From assembly GCA_012845835.1 (NCBI GenBank), contig JABAKD010000023.1, positions 21,050,203 through 21,114,202 on the forward strand: a stretch of DNA of 64,000 bases. Direction: 5' to 3'. The position numbers and the translations under genes were made by a program. Shown here one piece after another: positions 19,161 through 32,639 of this stretch (the stretch's first letter is position 1; every line of letters starts with the position of its first letter). The notes beneath the pieces are model-generated. The model saw only the letters and a list, made by a program, of their open reading frames with translations. It made no database searches and was not told the DNA's origin. The DNA is from Undaria pinnatifida. Taxonomy: Eukaryota; Sar; Phaeophyceae; Laminariales; Alariaceae.

Positions 19161-20784
19161 GTGTAGTACCAACACCAGCTGTAGAAAATATGTGTACGCC
19201 CACAGTCGAATAGAAAGGATGTTTGCCCCCAAAGGTACCTCATCAAACGGGGTGATCCCCACTGCACTATTTAAAGCTGTGAAGCGCGCTATCTCCGCGA
19301 ACTGTAGTAAACGCTCTGTAACGGGCAGTAGCTGTCCGAACACGTACAGAGAAGAAAAAAAAAATGCCAGCGTAGCCCCTAGCAGTATTGTGAAGGGCAG
19401 CACATGTGCCAACAGCAGTAGAAAGGCAGCGTTTACGCCTACAGTATAGTGCTCAGCGTCTCCGCCAACTGTAAACCGCATTGCACCGGACAGTAGTACC
19501 CGTCGTGGCAGCTGCAAAAAAAATTGCAGCATTTATCCTAGCAGCATTGGCAGCCCCGTAGACATTTTTGCAGCATTTATCCTAGCAGTATTGTTGAAGG
19601 GCAGCACATGTACCGGCAGGAGGAAGACGGCCTAACGCCTGGGCAGCTGAAAAAAAAATTGTACCCTCCCGACCGCACTATAAAGGACAGTTACGTTGAC
19701 AGCAGTGCAGAGTGCCGCACTGTCGCAGCTGTGCCCACACAGAAAGTGGTATTATAGTCCCCGCGTACCCATGAATGGTGAAATATAGGGCATCGCACAC
19801 GCCGACAGCCTTGCCCAACAAAAAAGCCAGCACAGAGTTTCAGCGTTCACTAAAATCAAGTTCTAGTCACGGGGGGCCAGGACGAAAAAAAAAAACTCGA
19901 ATCGAACTTTCAAGGAGCACTCGCACAGCAGCGGAGGGTGTCCGAGCTGCGGTGCTGTAACTGTGGACGCTAGGGCAGTGAAGGATCGAGCTGTGTGGTG
20001 GATGGGCAGGAGCAGAGTTTGCGGCTTGGCTGCTGTACAGTGACTTCTACAGCAGATAATCCGGCGGTATATGGCATGCATTGACAGCGAGCCCATTATG
20101 CTGCGCTGTAGTTGGTACCTCTGCGAACATGATGATGGTTGAAGCTACGTGACGCACAGTAGTGGAACGCTGTTGATCGAGAAATATCGGGGAGGGGTCC
20201 GAGGTTCGGCAAATTAGTAGCTGTGCTATTTTCGGCAGAAAGGGAGCAGCAGTTTGTCCGACGTGCAAGACGGATCGACGTATGTACTGAAACCAATACG
20301 ATAACGCGTGTACTGGAAAAATTCGCCAAGCAAAAAAGCCCAAACATTCCACGAGCACAGCCTGTTCCTTCTCAGGTAGGATCACAAGGAAGGAGCCCCG
20401 ACATGAGCTCCTAGAGCACGGTGCCCGTAGTCCAAGGGGGTCCCGCGAAGGGCGGTCTGGCTCCGACAGCAAAGGTGTATGCTGGTCGATGGGCTCTCTC
20501 AGCAAGCGAAGTCCCCGTCGAGGGTGATTCGAAGGGTTGACTCCAGTATGCTTGTCCGTGGCGTGTCGTACATATGCCTCAGAGCCCCGAAACGCAAAAA
20601 AAGTACAGATCGACGGCCGATCTTGGGGCTTGTGCTGGCAATTTGCGGAGATGTGCTGTGCAACATGCTGTCAGAGCGCGGAGCAAGTAAGTCTGATGGG
20701 TGGGGCTCGGGCAGTTCCACTGCGGAGTGGTCTATGACCAGCTGGCGGTGGACTGATGCGACCAAAGGCCGAGACGAGGAGTGT
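19161..20784. other. No gene recognised; decayed repeat sequence
   Basis: Scattered remains of the preceding minisatellite (GCAGCATTTATCCTAGCAG, 19520-19590) and several short reading frames without recognisable motifs (for example 20047-20505 minus). Confidence 0.4.
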
Positions 20785-21094
20785 TGTTTGTTGATCCCTA
20801 CGAAGCGTAGAGGGCTTACCCGTTGTTAGTGGGGTGGTGAAGTCACCGGTATGAATACAAATATAAGACGTTCATATATATTTCGTTGCTCCTAGCCAAG
20901 GCACATTGTGGAGAGGAGAAGACTCACTCGGTAGAAGGAGCACAACGAGGAGCACAACGAGGAGTGACGGCAAAATACCCAGAATTATTCCACCATCCCG
21001 ATATACCGCTACAATGTAGCCAACTTATCACTGGAAACCCCTACAATACTCAACCGTCATCATATCCGCATCGTATCCAAGCATACAATCAACA
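20785..21094 (-). repeat. 3' LTR of the Copia element
   Basis: 310 bp, from TGTTTGTTGATCCC to AATCAACA (plus-strand order). Matches 25206-25524. Contains the short repeat GAGCACAACGAG twice. Confidence 0.92.
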
Positions 21095-21904
21095 GCCTCC
21101 CTGCTTCGTCAATGATACGGTATGATGCTATATTGTCATATCATCAGGGTAACACGATTCAATGAAAAATAAGGTCAATCAATATCCTCCCAGTACTACT
21201 GTGACAAGAAAGAAAGATTGCAGCACCATAGTCCTTGAAAAGCACTCCATAAGTCTAGAGATACAATTCAGGGACAGTATACAACATCAATCTTCACGAA
21301 CCTAAGATCTAAGTCGTACAAATCCTACGTCCGAAAACAAAAACTCAAATCCGAAATCCAGACCGAAAACTCAAATCTAAAATCCAAATTCCAAAAATCC
21401 AAAAACTCAAACATCGACCTTATAATCAGCATTCAGCCTTCCTTATAAAACGGTTGTCAGCTCCATAGAACAGGGGTGCCAACAAGTGTGATCGGACAGC
21501 AGTCTTAAAACTCACTTTCGCATGAGACAAACGCCTCCCGGCTAGGTACATACTAAAAATCTATTCAGATTCCAAACGCTCAAATCCAGAGCACAATAAT
21601 GCCATACTAGACAACGCGATCGTGAAAGCAGTAATAACTTCAATAGCCAAGAAACAGTTACTTCCCTCCCAAATTACCATGCACTCTTAAAAGTACTCAA
21701 ATCCAGCTAATATATGCAGAATAATCCGTCAAGAAACAATTCAAGTCAGCTCGCGAAAAAGATAGTCGCCCTCGGGTTCACACGTATCGAACTCGTCGAG
21801 TTTGAGACCTTTTTCCTACTTAACGAGCCATAGTCCTCTCAAGTGGTCAAGCGAATTCTTCCCCGCACAAGCGGTAACAGGTGGGCGCGACCCCTCCTTG
21901 AAGG

Positions 21905-22165
21905 ATGAAAACTAAACGGTTTGGCTCAGCTGGGTCTCATTACGGAGCTAGTTGAGAAAACCATAGACTGATTACGCAGGAATGACCCCTGGTAGTTTAC
22001 CAAAAAACTGTTGCCGTCCCCAAGTCCCAAAAATATAAACTGAACGATTAGGCTCAGCTGGGTCTCATTACGGGGCTAGTTGAGAAAACCATAGACTCAT
22101 TACGCGGGGATGACCCCGGGTAGTTTACCAAAAATCGTCACCGTCCCCAAGTCCCAAACATTCTC
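21905..22165. repeat. Tandem duplication of about 128 bp inside the Copia interior
   Basis: GGCTCAGCTGGGTCTCATTA through GTCCCCAAGTCCCAAA occurs twice in direct succession with about 10 differences. Confidence 0.9.
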
Positions 22166-22266
22166 AAACTCCCTGCTCAAATATCATTGTTAAACAGTAG
22201 AAACAGCAAACCTAGCGTACTAAATCATGATATGTTCTACCACTCTCCCAGAATCAAATGTTCATA

Positions 22267-22509
22267 TCAAAATCCCGGTGAAAGCGAAAATACCAACTGC
22301 AGTCTTCCAGTGTACCTTGCTCGGTGTATTCGTGTCCTAGTCACCGCTCTCACTGCGTTCGCAATGCCCAGACGAGTCTGGTTAGCAAGCCACATCAAGC
22401 ATCCGACCAGCTGGCGAAAAAGACCAGTCTGTTTGAGACCTTCCTCGAGCGGATTTTTCCTACCCGAAAACGCATATATCACCATTAACCGCAAACCCCG
22501 CAAAAACAT
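22267..22509 (-). pseudogene. Copia reverse transcriptase/RNase H junction fragment
   Basis: The minus frame contains FRQLVGCLMWLANQTR followed by IANAVRAVTR. This is the well-known Copia segment after the polymerase, usually YRxLVGSLMWLAxxTRPDI. The PD is replaced by LG here. It confirms both the class and the minus orientation of the element. Flanking frames are destroyed. Confidence 0.85.
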
Positions 22510-24349
22510 ATCAAATCTCGCAATATGTCACCATATTTCAGAGTTGACTCGACAACGGTTTGACGCCGGTATAGCACGAATTCAATCGCGTGTTTATTTC
22601 TGTTTCAGAGTACGCATAGATCAGAGCGCAACCGCCTCGCTACACGTGACGAGGTTGTTATATCGAGGGTCAAGTTATTCCGCATGTTCCTTCCCGGAAG
22701 AACGACACGTAGTATCATAGTGCTGCCAAGAGTGTAAGTCCATGCTGCTGCTTGATAAGCCACCGCGATGAAGAAATAACGGTCCTTTAAACTGTTTGGC
22801 TACCTTGACTAAAACGCGTATATAGGATACGGTATCAGGTAAACTCCATAACAAACGCAGGAATGTTGACTGTTTTCGTCTGTACTCAAAATGCTCGTAT
22901 ACTGCGTACGTACAAAAAAAAATGTTTGAGCATCTAACTGTGGACTATAAAAACCTTATATTATAACCTACCCCATTCCCCCTGCTCATTATTTTTTGGT
23001 CCGGCATACAGCAGATACCGCTTATCATAACACTCTGCACACGCGCATGATAAGGGCGGGGGGAGTTGCGGGGGCGTTCTAACAAACGGAGACTTGAACA
23101 TAATCTAAATCCTATCATCAATCATTGTCAAGCAAAGCATGTCACATCATAATACAGTAGGCATAACCGGGACAAGATCAGGGTGGAATCTTGAGTTTAA
23201 CGAGAAAAACACATCCCGATATTTCCACCACATGTCGCAACATAACACGTGAGTAATACTATATTTCCTCACTACCGGTTTCTTCATTTCGTGTACCGCA
23301 CTATGCTAGATCGCTGCTGATGTTGACAACCAGCTACTGTAAGACACCAAACTACCACGTATGTTGTCATCATCTCTTGTGCGTACCCGAAATATAATAC
23401 TACTGGTACTAACAATACCGGTCATCATCTCCCGGGCGTACTCGTACCTCAAATATAGTACTACTGGTACTAACGATACCCCTACAGCCATCAGCCGTCA
23501 CCAATTTATCTGTAAAACCGGAAGACGTACGATATCGTACCAGGAATTTTGTTAGGAAAATACACTGCACACAACCGAAATCAAATATTATCTTTCGGAG
23601 ATGGCAAAGTCGTTCTCAATTCCTTCCCTCTTTGGTGCGTGAGGAAAAATGGTTGATTGAAAATGAACTAAAGTACCAAACTGCTGTACATACGACAGAC
23701 AGAAAATACGGCTGTCGCAAGCAAGCGCTAGGTACTGCTGACATCATCTATTATCAAGCCGTCAAGCATCCTGCATCCCGTGCCTAGTAACCTGTTGATC
23801 AGCAGAGCTACCATGCCGCACGCAATTACATTTGCCGGTGGTTAGGGCAAGAGGGGCTGGGGGTCAGGCACAACCATTTATCCTGCCCGTCCCTCTGCCC
23901 AAGCTACTCTGTCCTTCGCTATGATTTAACGCGAAAAACAAAGTCTTAACAACGAATAATGCGAAAGAAAATGATCGCCTCAGCCGCAAAGAGTAACATG
24001 CCATCGCTGCGTCAGTCACATACTGCTGTTGTATTACTCTAGAATCAAGACAAAGACCAGACAGCATCGCGACAGCAGTTCCTATGATGCATTTTCACAA
24101 AGCCAAAGTCCACTACCTGCTGCACTACTCTAGAATCAAGACAAAGCCCAGACAGAAACAATTGGTGATGACATTACCTGTGATTGTTGCCTCAGTCTGG
24201 TGCAAACGGTGGAGAGGATTCTCCACCTGGGTTTCTGTGCCTCCCACACCCAGCGTCCTCCACCGCAACCGGCCACCTTTTGCCGACCCCAACCCGGCCC
24301 CACACATCAACGGGCTCAGCAGCCGGCGCTCCCACGGAGCACGACCGAT

Positions 24350-25150
24350 ACTGCTCGTAATTTAGTTTCACAACCAAAATTTCGAGCTATCCCTTCCTCC
24401 CCGTCTCAAACTGCTCCTGCTGCCCCTGCGGCTGCTGCTGTGCAGTGCGCTCGCTCCCAGTCTCAAGCATTGGGAATACGAGCTGTGACGTCCAAACACG
24501 GGGTGGTGCCGCCGGAGGCTGCAGCTGCTGCTGCTGCTTCAATGGCAGCTGCAAGAGCTCCTCCCGCTCTTCCCCCCTCGTCTCTAATTCCACCATAAAA
24601 CTTTTCTCCGTCTTGAACTGCTGCTGCTTCTGCGGCGGCTGCTGCTGAGCAGTGCTCTCATTCCCAGTCTCAAATACCGGAATTACGAGCTGTGACTGAC
24701 ATCTGGCCACGCCCGCTCCCCTCTCTGGTATCTGAGACGGCTGAGAAATGCCTCGCTTTCGCTCCAGTCGTAGAGAGAAGCTTGAGAGCTCGAGAAGTTG
24801 CGAGTACTCGCGAATGATGAGTTCGCTTTCCTCGATGCGACCTTCGATTCGATAGAACTCGTGCCATCCTGCCGAAACTTGGTCTATGGTCCGAAAACCA
24901 TAACGGAAACCACCCTCGATTTACTTCTCAAGTTAGTCCCGTATTGCGAGCAGCTCTTCCAGCTCCCGCATCTTGGCCAGCTGAGAGCTCCTCTCCCTCT
25001 CTGCCAACGCATTCACCTCCACAACGCCCATTTTACTACCTCGCCCTCAGGCATGGTTCAAAAGAAACCCAGCTCGCTCCCTTTCACTGGGAGGGCTGTT
25101 TTTGTGATATCTCCAGCTAGCTTTCTTCCGCAGAAAAGCCCACGTCACTC
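24350..25150 (-). pseudogene. Gag-like coiled coil and Gln-rich region of the Copia element
   Basis: Minus frames give Leu/Glu-rich helical phrases (REYSQLLELSSFSLRLERK, about 24750-24830) and then Gln runs with a duplicated phrase (QLVIPVFETGNESTAQQQ and QLVFPMLETGSERTAQQQ, 24387-24710). By position it is the gag region next to the 5' LTR. No zinc knuckle is seen. Confidence 0.5.
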
Positions 25151-25205
25151 AACACCCTTTGCTTCTAACAGGGATAGTACCGCGTACGGTACGCGATAAT
25201 TATCG

Positions 25206-25524
25206 TGTTTGTTGATCCCTACGAAGCGTAGAGGGCTTACCCGTTGAGCTGACAATAATAGTGGGCAGTGGAGTAACCGGTATGGAGACAAATATAAGAC
25301 GTACATATATATTAAGTTGCTCCTAGCCAAGGCACATCGTGGAGAGGAGAAGACTCACTCGGTAGAAGAAGCACAACGAGGAGCACAACGAGGAGTGACG
25401 GCGAAATACCCAAGATCATTCCACCATCCCGATATACCGCTACGATGTAGCCACTTATCACTGGAAACCCCTACAATACTCAACCGTCCTCATATCCGCA
25501 TCATATCCAAGCATAGAATCAACA
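25206..25524 (-). repeat. 5' LTR of the Copia element
   Basis: 319 bp, homologous to 20785-21094. The right end is TCAACA, followed by the AGTGT duplication. No clear tRNA-complementary primer site follows on the minus strand. Confidence 0.92.
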
Positions 25525-25614
25525 AGTGTGCTCCGAAGAGCAGTGTCGTCCGCACGTACTCGGAAGGTGTTGTCTGTGTGTTGCGTGCCCAGCGACCAGC
25601 ATAAAATATCATAA

Positions 25615-26087
25615 AAACAAAATAGAAATAGGAATACAAAATGAAACAAAGAATAAAAAATAAAAAAATAAAAATAAAATAAAAAAATAAAAATAAAAAT
25701 AAAATAAAATAAAAAAAACATGAAGTAAAAAAAATGAAATAAAATAGAATAAAAATAAAACAAAATAAAATGAAATACAATGAAATGAAAAAAAATAAAA
25801 TAAAATAAAATAAATAAAATGAATTATAATGAAATGAAAAAAAAAAAAAAAATAAATAAATAAATAAAATGAAATAAAATGAAATGAAATAAAATGAAAT
25901 AAAATGAAATAAAATGAAATAAAATGAAATAAATGAAATAAAAAGAAATAAAAAAAAAAAAAATAAGATAAGATAAGATAAGATAAGATAAGATAAGATA
26001 AGATAAGATAAGATAAGATAAGATAAGATAAGATAAGATAAGATAAGATAAGATAAGATAAGAGATAAGATAAGATAAGATAAGATA

Positions 26088-26146
<59 letters not shown>

Positions 26147-27280
26147 AGATAAGATAAGATAAGATAAGATAAGATAAGATAAGATAAGATAAGATAAGAT
26201 AAGATAAGATAAGATAAGATAAGATAAGATAAGATAAGATAAGATAAGATAAGATAAGATAAGATAAGATAAGATAAGATAAGATAAGATAAGATAAGAT
26301 AAGATAAGATAAGATAAGATAAGATAAGATAAGATAAGATAAGATAAGATAAGATAAGATAAGATAAGATAAGATAAGATAAGATAAGATAAGATAAGAT
26401 AAGATAAGATAAGATAAGATAAGATAAGATAAGATAAGATAAGATAAGATAAGATAAGATAAGATAAGATAAGATAAGATAAGATAAGATAAGATAAGAT
26501 AAGATAAGATAAGATAAGATAAGATAAGATAAGATAAGATAAGATAAGATAAGATAAGATAAGATAAGATAAGATAAGATAAGATAAGATAAGATAAGAT
26601 AAGATAAGATAAGATAAGATAAGATAAGATAAGATAAGATAAGATAAGATAAGATAAGATAAGATAAGATAAGATAAGATAAGATAAGATAAGATAAGAT
26701 AAGATAAGATAAGATAAGATAAGATAAGATAAGATAAGATAAGATAAGCTAAGATAAGATAAGATAAGATAAGATAAGATAAGATAAGATAAGATAAGAT
26801 AAGATAAGATAAGATAAGATAAGATAAGATAAGATAAGATAAGATAAGATAAGATAAGATAAGATAAGATAAGATAAGATAAGATAAGATAAGATAAGAT
26901 AAGATAAGATAAGATAAGATAAGATAAGATAAGATAAGATAAGATAAGATAAGATAAGATAAGATAAGATAAGATAAGATAAGATAAGATAAGATAAGAT
27001 AAGATAAGATAAGATAAGATAAGATAAGATAAGATAAGATAAGATACGATAAGATAAGATAAGATAAGATAAGATAAGATAAGATAAGATAAGATAAGAT
27101 AAGATAAGATAAGATAAGATAAGATAAGATAAGATAAGATAAGATAAGATAAGATAAGATAAGATAAGATAAGATAAGATAAGATAAGATAAGATAAGAT
27201 AAGATAAGATAAGATAAGATAAGATAAGATAAGATAAGATAAGAAGATAAGATAAGATAAGATAAGAAGATAAGATAAGA

Positions 27281-27355
<75 letters not shown>

Positions 27356-28500
27356 AGATAAGATAAGATAAGATAAGATAAGATAAGATAAGATAAGATA
27401 AGATAAGATAAGATAAGATAAGATAAGATAAGATAAGATAAGATAAGATAAGATAAGATAAGATAAGATAAGATAAGATACGATACGATACGATACGATA
27501 CGATACGATAAGATAAGATAAGATAAGATAAGATAAGATAAGATAAGATAAGATAAGATAAGATAAGATAAGATAAGATAAGATAAGATAAGATAAGATA
27601 AGATAAGATAAGATAAGATAAGATAAGATAAGATAAGATAAGATAAGATAAGATAAGATAAGATAAGATAAGATAAGATAAGATAAGATAAGATAAGATA
27701 AGATAAGATAAGATAAGATAAGATAAGATAAGATAAGATCAGATCAGATCAGATCAGATCAGATCAGATCAGATCAGATCAGATCATATCAGATCAGATC
27801 AGATCAGATCAGATCAGATCAGATCAGATCAGATCAGATCAGATCAGATCAGATCAGATCAGATCAGATCAGATCAGATCAGATCAGATCAGATCAGATC
27901 AGATGATCAGATCAGATGATCAGATCAGATCAGATCAGATCAGATCAGATCAGATCAGATCAGATCAGATCACATCAGATCACATCAGATCACATCAGAT
28001 CACATCAGATCACATCAGATCACATCAGATCACATCAGATCACATCAGATCACATCAGATCACATCAGATCACATCAGATCACATCAGATCACATCAGAT
28101 CACATCACATCACATCACATCACATCACATCACATCACATCACATCACATCACATCAAATCAAATCAAATCACATCAAATCAAATCAAATCAAATCAAAT
28201 CAAATCAAATCAAATCAAATCAAGTCAAATCAAATCAAATCAAATCAAATCAAATCAAATCAAATCAAATGAAATGAAATGAAATGAAATGAAATGAAAT
28301 GAAATGAAATGAAATGAAATGAAATGAAATGAATTGAAATGAAGTGAATTGAATTGAATCGAATCGAATCGAATGGAATTGAATTGAATTGAAATGAAAT
28401 GAAATGAAATGAAATGAAATGAAATGAAATGAAATGAAATGAAATGAAATGAAATGAAATGAAATGAAATGAAATGAAATGAAATGAAATGAAATAAAAC
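25615..28500. repeat. Giant pentanucleotide satellite with changing unit
   Basis: About 2.9 kb of 5-bp repeats in successive zones: AAAAT/AAATG-type (25615-25963), AAGAT (25964-27738, about 350 units with rare variants such as AAGCT at 26748, CGATA at 27045, a run of GATAC at 27480-27510, and occasional 4-bp or 8-bp slips), CAGAT (27738-27970), alternating CAGAT-CACAT (27971-28100), CACAT (28100-28155), CAAAT (28156-28268) and GAAAT (28269-28497). Neighbouring zones differ by one base per unit. The long reading frames over it are artefacts of the missing stops. Confidence 0.97.
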
Positions 28501-28717
28501 ATTGAAGTAAATTATTGTGGCTTCGGTACTGTGCCTCGAGTAGGCTTAAATACGCCGGAACCAACAGCTTTGTTCCAATTTCGGATCCATTTGAAGACAT
28601 CCTTAGTTGCTTCCGCACGGGGCTGAGTGTGGCAATGCGCTCGCAGACTTCTCCGGTCCGCAAAGCTTCTAAAACAAGAAACTACTGCATGCATAAGCTG
28701 AGTGGGTGGGATGGTCA

Positions 28718-28872
28718 GTATTTCTCCTTCAACGTATGTTCTCTGGCTTTTGGTTCGTGAGAAACAGGCACAATGATCGATGTGGCCTAGATTCTCCACG
28801 TAATTCACCGGTTCCAAATCATAGAGTCACCTCCGTATCATCGATGCCTCATTTCCTGGAAACCCGATTTTA
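28718..28872. repeat. Dispersed repeat of about 155 bp (second copy 38942-39098)
   Basis: Shares TATTCTCCTTCAACGTATGT through GAAACCCGATTTTA with 38942-39098 in the same orientation, with a roughly 10-base indel. The family is not recognised. The remaining 28500-29340 shows no gene. Confidence 0.85.
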
Positions 28873-29355
28873 CTGTAGCATTCTTCTGCGGCTTCACCGA
28901 TCATTAAAGTAGGTATCGGATTAGATGAGGCCTCCTTCCCCAGCTGGTGGGCCTACCCATACTTCCAATGTTTCTTATACTCTGCATCGGTTATCGGACT
29001 GGGGTCGTCGTCTCACCCAAACTTCTTTTAAATATTTACCATACGGTGGCGTGCACGAGGCGAAGGGCCGGCAGGTGTGGTAAATCAATTAGGGTTAGCA
29101 TACTTTTGCGTTCGCTTAGAAGCACCGTCACTAGTTTGATAAGTGCTCCCCGCAAGAGCGGCAGCGGTCACCGTAAAACATACATGGTACCTCGGTACTG
29201 CTTGTTCCATGTTCCAAACACCAGCATGATATAAGCTCGTCTCGGAGTGGGTGTTCCTGCAGGACGACTTCCCAAAACGCTTTGTGTTTGCGCACGAAAC
29301 CCGGCACAAACGCGCTCCCCCCGCACCGGCGTCCACCCCTGCCGGTCATCCGATG

Positions 29356-30912
29356 TATATCAGCAACGACAGTGATCAACGAGAACCATCGGCGATTAGC
29401 GAGGCAACAGCGACAACACGTCCGTGTGGGCAATAACTGCATGTTAGCAGCGACCCGCAAAGCGAAAGCACTTTTTGCACAGCTGTATATCAACAGTGAT
29501 CAGCAAAGTGAAACCATCTCTGGCACAGCAGTGCCAATGACGGTTGCATATTCACTCAGCCGTGTGTCAGCGACAGCTGTATACCCACATTAATACCGAC
29601 ATTAACCCTTTCGGAGCCCACGCATAGCAATGTACGCCCATATCACGTGGAGAGGGACCCGGGGATGGGGCCGTCGAAAGGTAGCTGTGCTGGGTTGTGG
29701 ACGAGCTGTGTTTATCGTCTCAAGTCCTCGTAGCAGCAGCGGGTTCACCGCGCCACACCGCGACACCGGTCCATTATCACACCGTAGCCCCCGCGCGTAG
29801 GTAGGAAGATATGGGGGCAGCTGTCTCGGTATCAGTCGAAATGTATGCAGTGGCGGCTGCAAGCACGTTGTCAGCACATCAACCATAGATGTGTAACCAC
29901 TGCCACCAGCGATACACACTATTACCTCTGATAAAACTGCGTAAGCATTACATGTATATTAACAGAGTAACAAGCGGTATAACGGTCGCAACTCTGACCC
30001 CATGTCAGCTATAACTGTCTGTTAATCGCGACCCGCGAAGCAACAGCGGCGACGAAGACAGGCGTCAGTATCTGTTCACCATCAGCAATCAGCTAGGCAA
30101 AATCATCTCCGGCACCGCCGTGCTAGGGATGATGGTATAACAGCCTCAATCCACGAAGCAGCGGCAACTATGTATGGACACAGTCGTGTCATCGATAACT
30201 TTTTTATATTGACAGCACCCAGAAACTGTCATCAGCAACAAGCAAATCAACTGCAGCGGCCCAGAGATAACACCGCCGTGCCAGCCATAGCTGTATATCT
30301 AATGAGATCAGCAAAACCAAAGCCTCCAGCACCGCCGTGCCGAGATCCGCGAGCCAGAAGCCTCTGGCACTGCCACGCCGAGGTAAGCGAAGTAGAGCCT
30401 CTGGCACAACCGTGCCCGTGATTGCTGTATACCGACAGCGACTAGCGAAGCCACAGCAACGATACCCCAGCCACGTCAGCAGTCACACAAAGCAGCTCCG
30501 GCACGGCCGCGCCGGATATTGTTGTATACCAACACCGATCATCGAAGCAACAGCCAATAGCCCGCGCTGGAGATCGTCGTATATCAACAGCAATCAGCGA
30601 AGCAACAGCCAATATGACAGCCATGCCATCAACCGATGTATATCAGCAGCGACAGTGATCAACGACTACCATCGGCGACTAGCGAGGCAACAGCGACAAC
30701 ACGTCCGTGTAGGCAATAACTGCATGTTAGCAGCGACCCGCAAAGCGAAAGCACTTTTTGCACAGCTGTATATCAACAGTGATCAGCAACGTGAAACCAT
30801 CTCTGGCACAGCAGTGCCAATGACGGTTGCATATTCACTCACCCGTGTGTCAGCGACAGCTGTATACCCACATTAATACCGACATTAACCCTTTCGGAGC
30901 CCACGCAAAGCA
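29356..30912. repeat. Duplicated 280-bp block within the array
   Basis: 29356-29632 and 30630-30912 are almost identical, from GGTCATCCGATGTATATCAGC-like sequence through CCTTTCGGAGCCCACGC. A further pair, 29715-29890 and 31516-31690, is more diverged. Confidence 0.85.
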
Positions 30913-32335
30913 ATAAAAAAAGTAAGAAAGGCGGTCATTGTCATAGCATGAGTGCGCAGCACGCGATGTTTCATGCTACGCGCGTATCGCGCACCTCCTT
31001 GCGTTGAAGTCGCACATTAAGATCGCCACCCTTTAAGCTAGCAGCCCGTGTAACGTCGTGTGGCTGATCCTGCAATTGCCAGTTATATTCATCAACGTTG
31101 CCCTCTGAAGTCCCAAAGTGGTTAGTACCCACAGCAATCCGCAAAGCAAAAACATCTGGTGCAGCCGTGCCAGTGACAACTGTTCGATCTGCGCATCAAC
31201 CATAGCTGTGTAAACACCGCAACAAACGAAACGTGCAGCCATTCCTGATGAAACTGCATCAGCATGAACTGTATATCCACAGTAAAGAGCGGTACATCGG
31301 TTGGTATAGCGGTCGGTATAGCGGTCGCCACCCTGACCCATGTCAGCCATAACTGTATCTCAACCACGACCCACGAAGCAGTAGCGGCAACGAAGATAAT
31401 CGTCAACATCTGGATGAACACAGCAACCAGCAAGACACGTGTGTCAACCGCAACCAACCAGCAACCAGCGAAGTTATACCATGAGTTCGTTCCGGTCTTG
31501 TTTCGCAAAGTCTCGATCTCTCGCAGCAGAAGCGGGTTAACCTGCCACATGGTAACCCCGCCCATTATTAAACCGTAACCCGCGCGCGTCGGTGAGAAGA
31601 CAAGGAAGCAGCAGCATCGGTATCCGTCGAGATATATGCCGTATTGACTGCAACGACGTTGTCAGCACATCAACCCTAGCTGTTTAACCCCGCAACCCGC
31701 GACACACGCAGTCGCCTCTGATCAAACCGCGTCAGCATCAAGTGTATATCAACAGTAACGAGTGGAAAAGCGGTCGCAACGCTGACCCATGTCAGCCATA
31801 GCTGTATCTCAACCGCGATCCGAAAGTCAGCCGCGGCAATGAAGACAGTCGAACCATCTATGTAGCCCCATCAAATGGCAATACAACATATCTCCGGCAA
31901 AGCCGGTCCAGTGATGGCGGTATATCCACCACACCCAACCAGCAACCAGCGAGGGAGCAGCACAACGTGCCGAGGTCAGCGGAACAAAAGCCGCTGGTAC
32001 TGCCGTACCGAGATCAACGACGCAGAGCCCGCTGACACCGCCGTGCCTATGGAAGCGATATATTGCTAGCGAGGAGCGAAGCAATAGAAACCGATATCAA
32101 TCGTAATACCACCACGTCATTGAGCGACCTAACTAATCAGCACAGCAAAGTACAACTAACCCAGCCGTGTATCAACCATGAGCAACAAAGCAGATGCACT
32201 GCTGGATGACGCAGCCGTGTCGACCAGAGCGATACATTAACCGCGATCAGTCGACCACGGCGGCACATCAACCGTGATCGGCCCAGCGAGATCGCCTAGA
32301 CGCATACGAGCTGGGCCGGGCAAGAGGCCCTGACC

Positions 32336-32622
32336 GCGACAATATCGCGATATCACACGCAATTTTTGGAGTTTGGATCTGAAATTTTGACACGTGATTT
32401 GGAACAAGCTGGGCAACATCTTACGAGTCGGATGCAAAAAAAAAAATGTCCTCCGACGGCCGGCCCAAAGTTTTTGCTGAATCTTGAGGCGGGAAAAAGT
32501 GCCAAAAAAAAACAAAAACATCGCATCTCACTTGTAATTGCTTTCTTAAATTGATTCAAATCACGTGTCAAAATTTCAGACCCAAACTTCAAAAATTGGG
32601 CGTGATATTGCGATTTTTCTAA
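32336..32622. mobile_element. MITE with about 62-bp terminal inverted repeats
   Basis: The left arm (32341-32402) and the complement of the right arm (32552-32619) share AAATTTTGACACGTGATTTG and AATATCRC...CAATTTTTGRAG with about 8 differences. The AT-rich centre has no coding capacity. Total size is about 285 bp. The target duplication is not clear. It interrupts the 66-bp array. Confidence 0.82.
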
Positions 32623-32639
32623 ACCCCAGGTGTCGGCAC

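Larger units (their letters stand above)
20785..25524 (-). mobile_element. Complete-length Ty1/Copia-type LTR retrotransposon with AGTGT target duplication
   Basis: LTRs at 20785-21094 and 25206-25524 are about 90% alike by eye. AGTGT lies directly outside both ends (20780-20784 and 25525-25529). On the minus strand the LTR reads TGTTGATTG to ATCAACAAACA. The sequence before the left LTR on the minus strand is purine-rich (AAGCAGGGAGGC), a fitting polypurine tract, so the element is oriented right to left. Inside, a coiled-coil and Gln-rich Gag-like region lies near the right (24350-25150), and a Copia polymerase/RNase H junction near the left (22267-22509). The interior is only 4.1 kb and badly decayed. 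Confidence 0.88.

Noticed and set aside
27903-28277. Long plus-strand reading frames (124 and 118 codons) and minus frames at 28260-28663
   Set aside because: They are translations of pentanucleotide repeats, which lack stops in those frames. Not genes.
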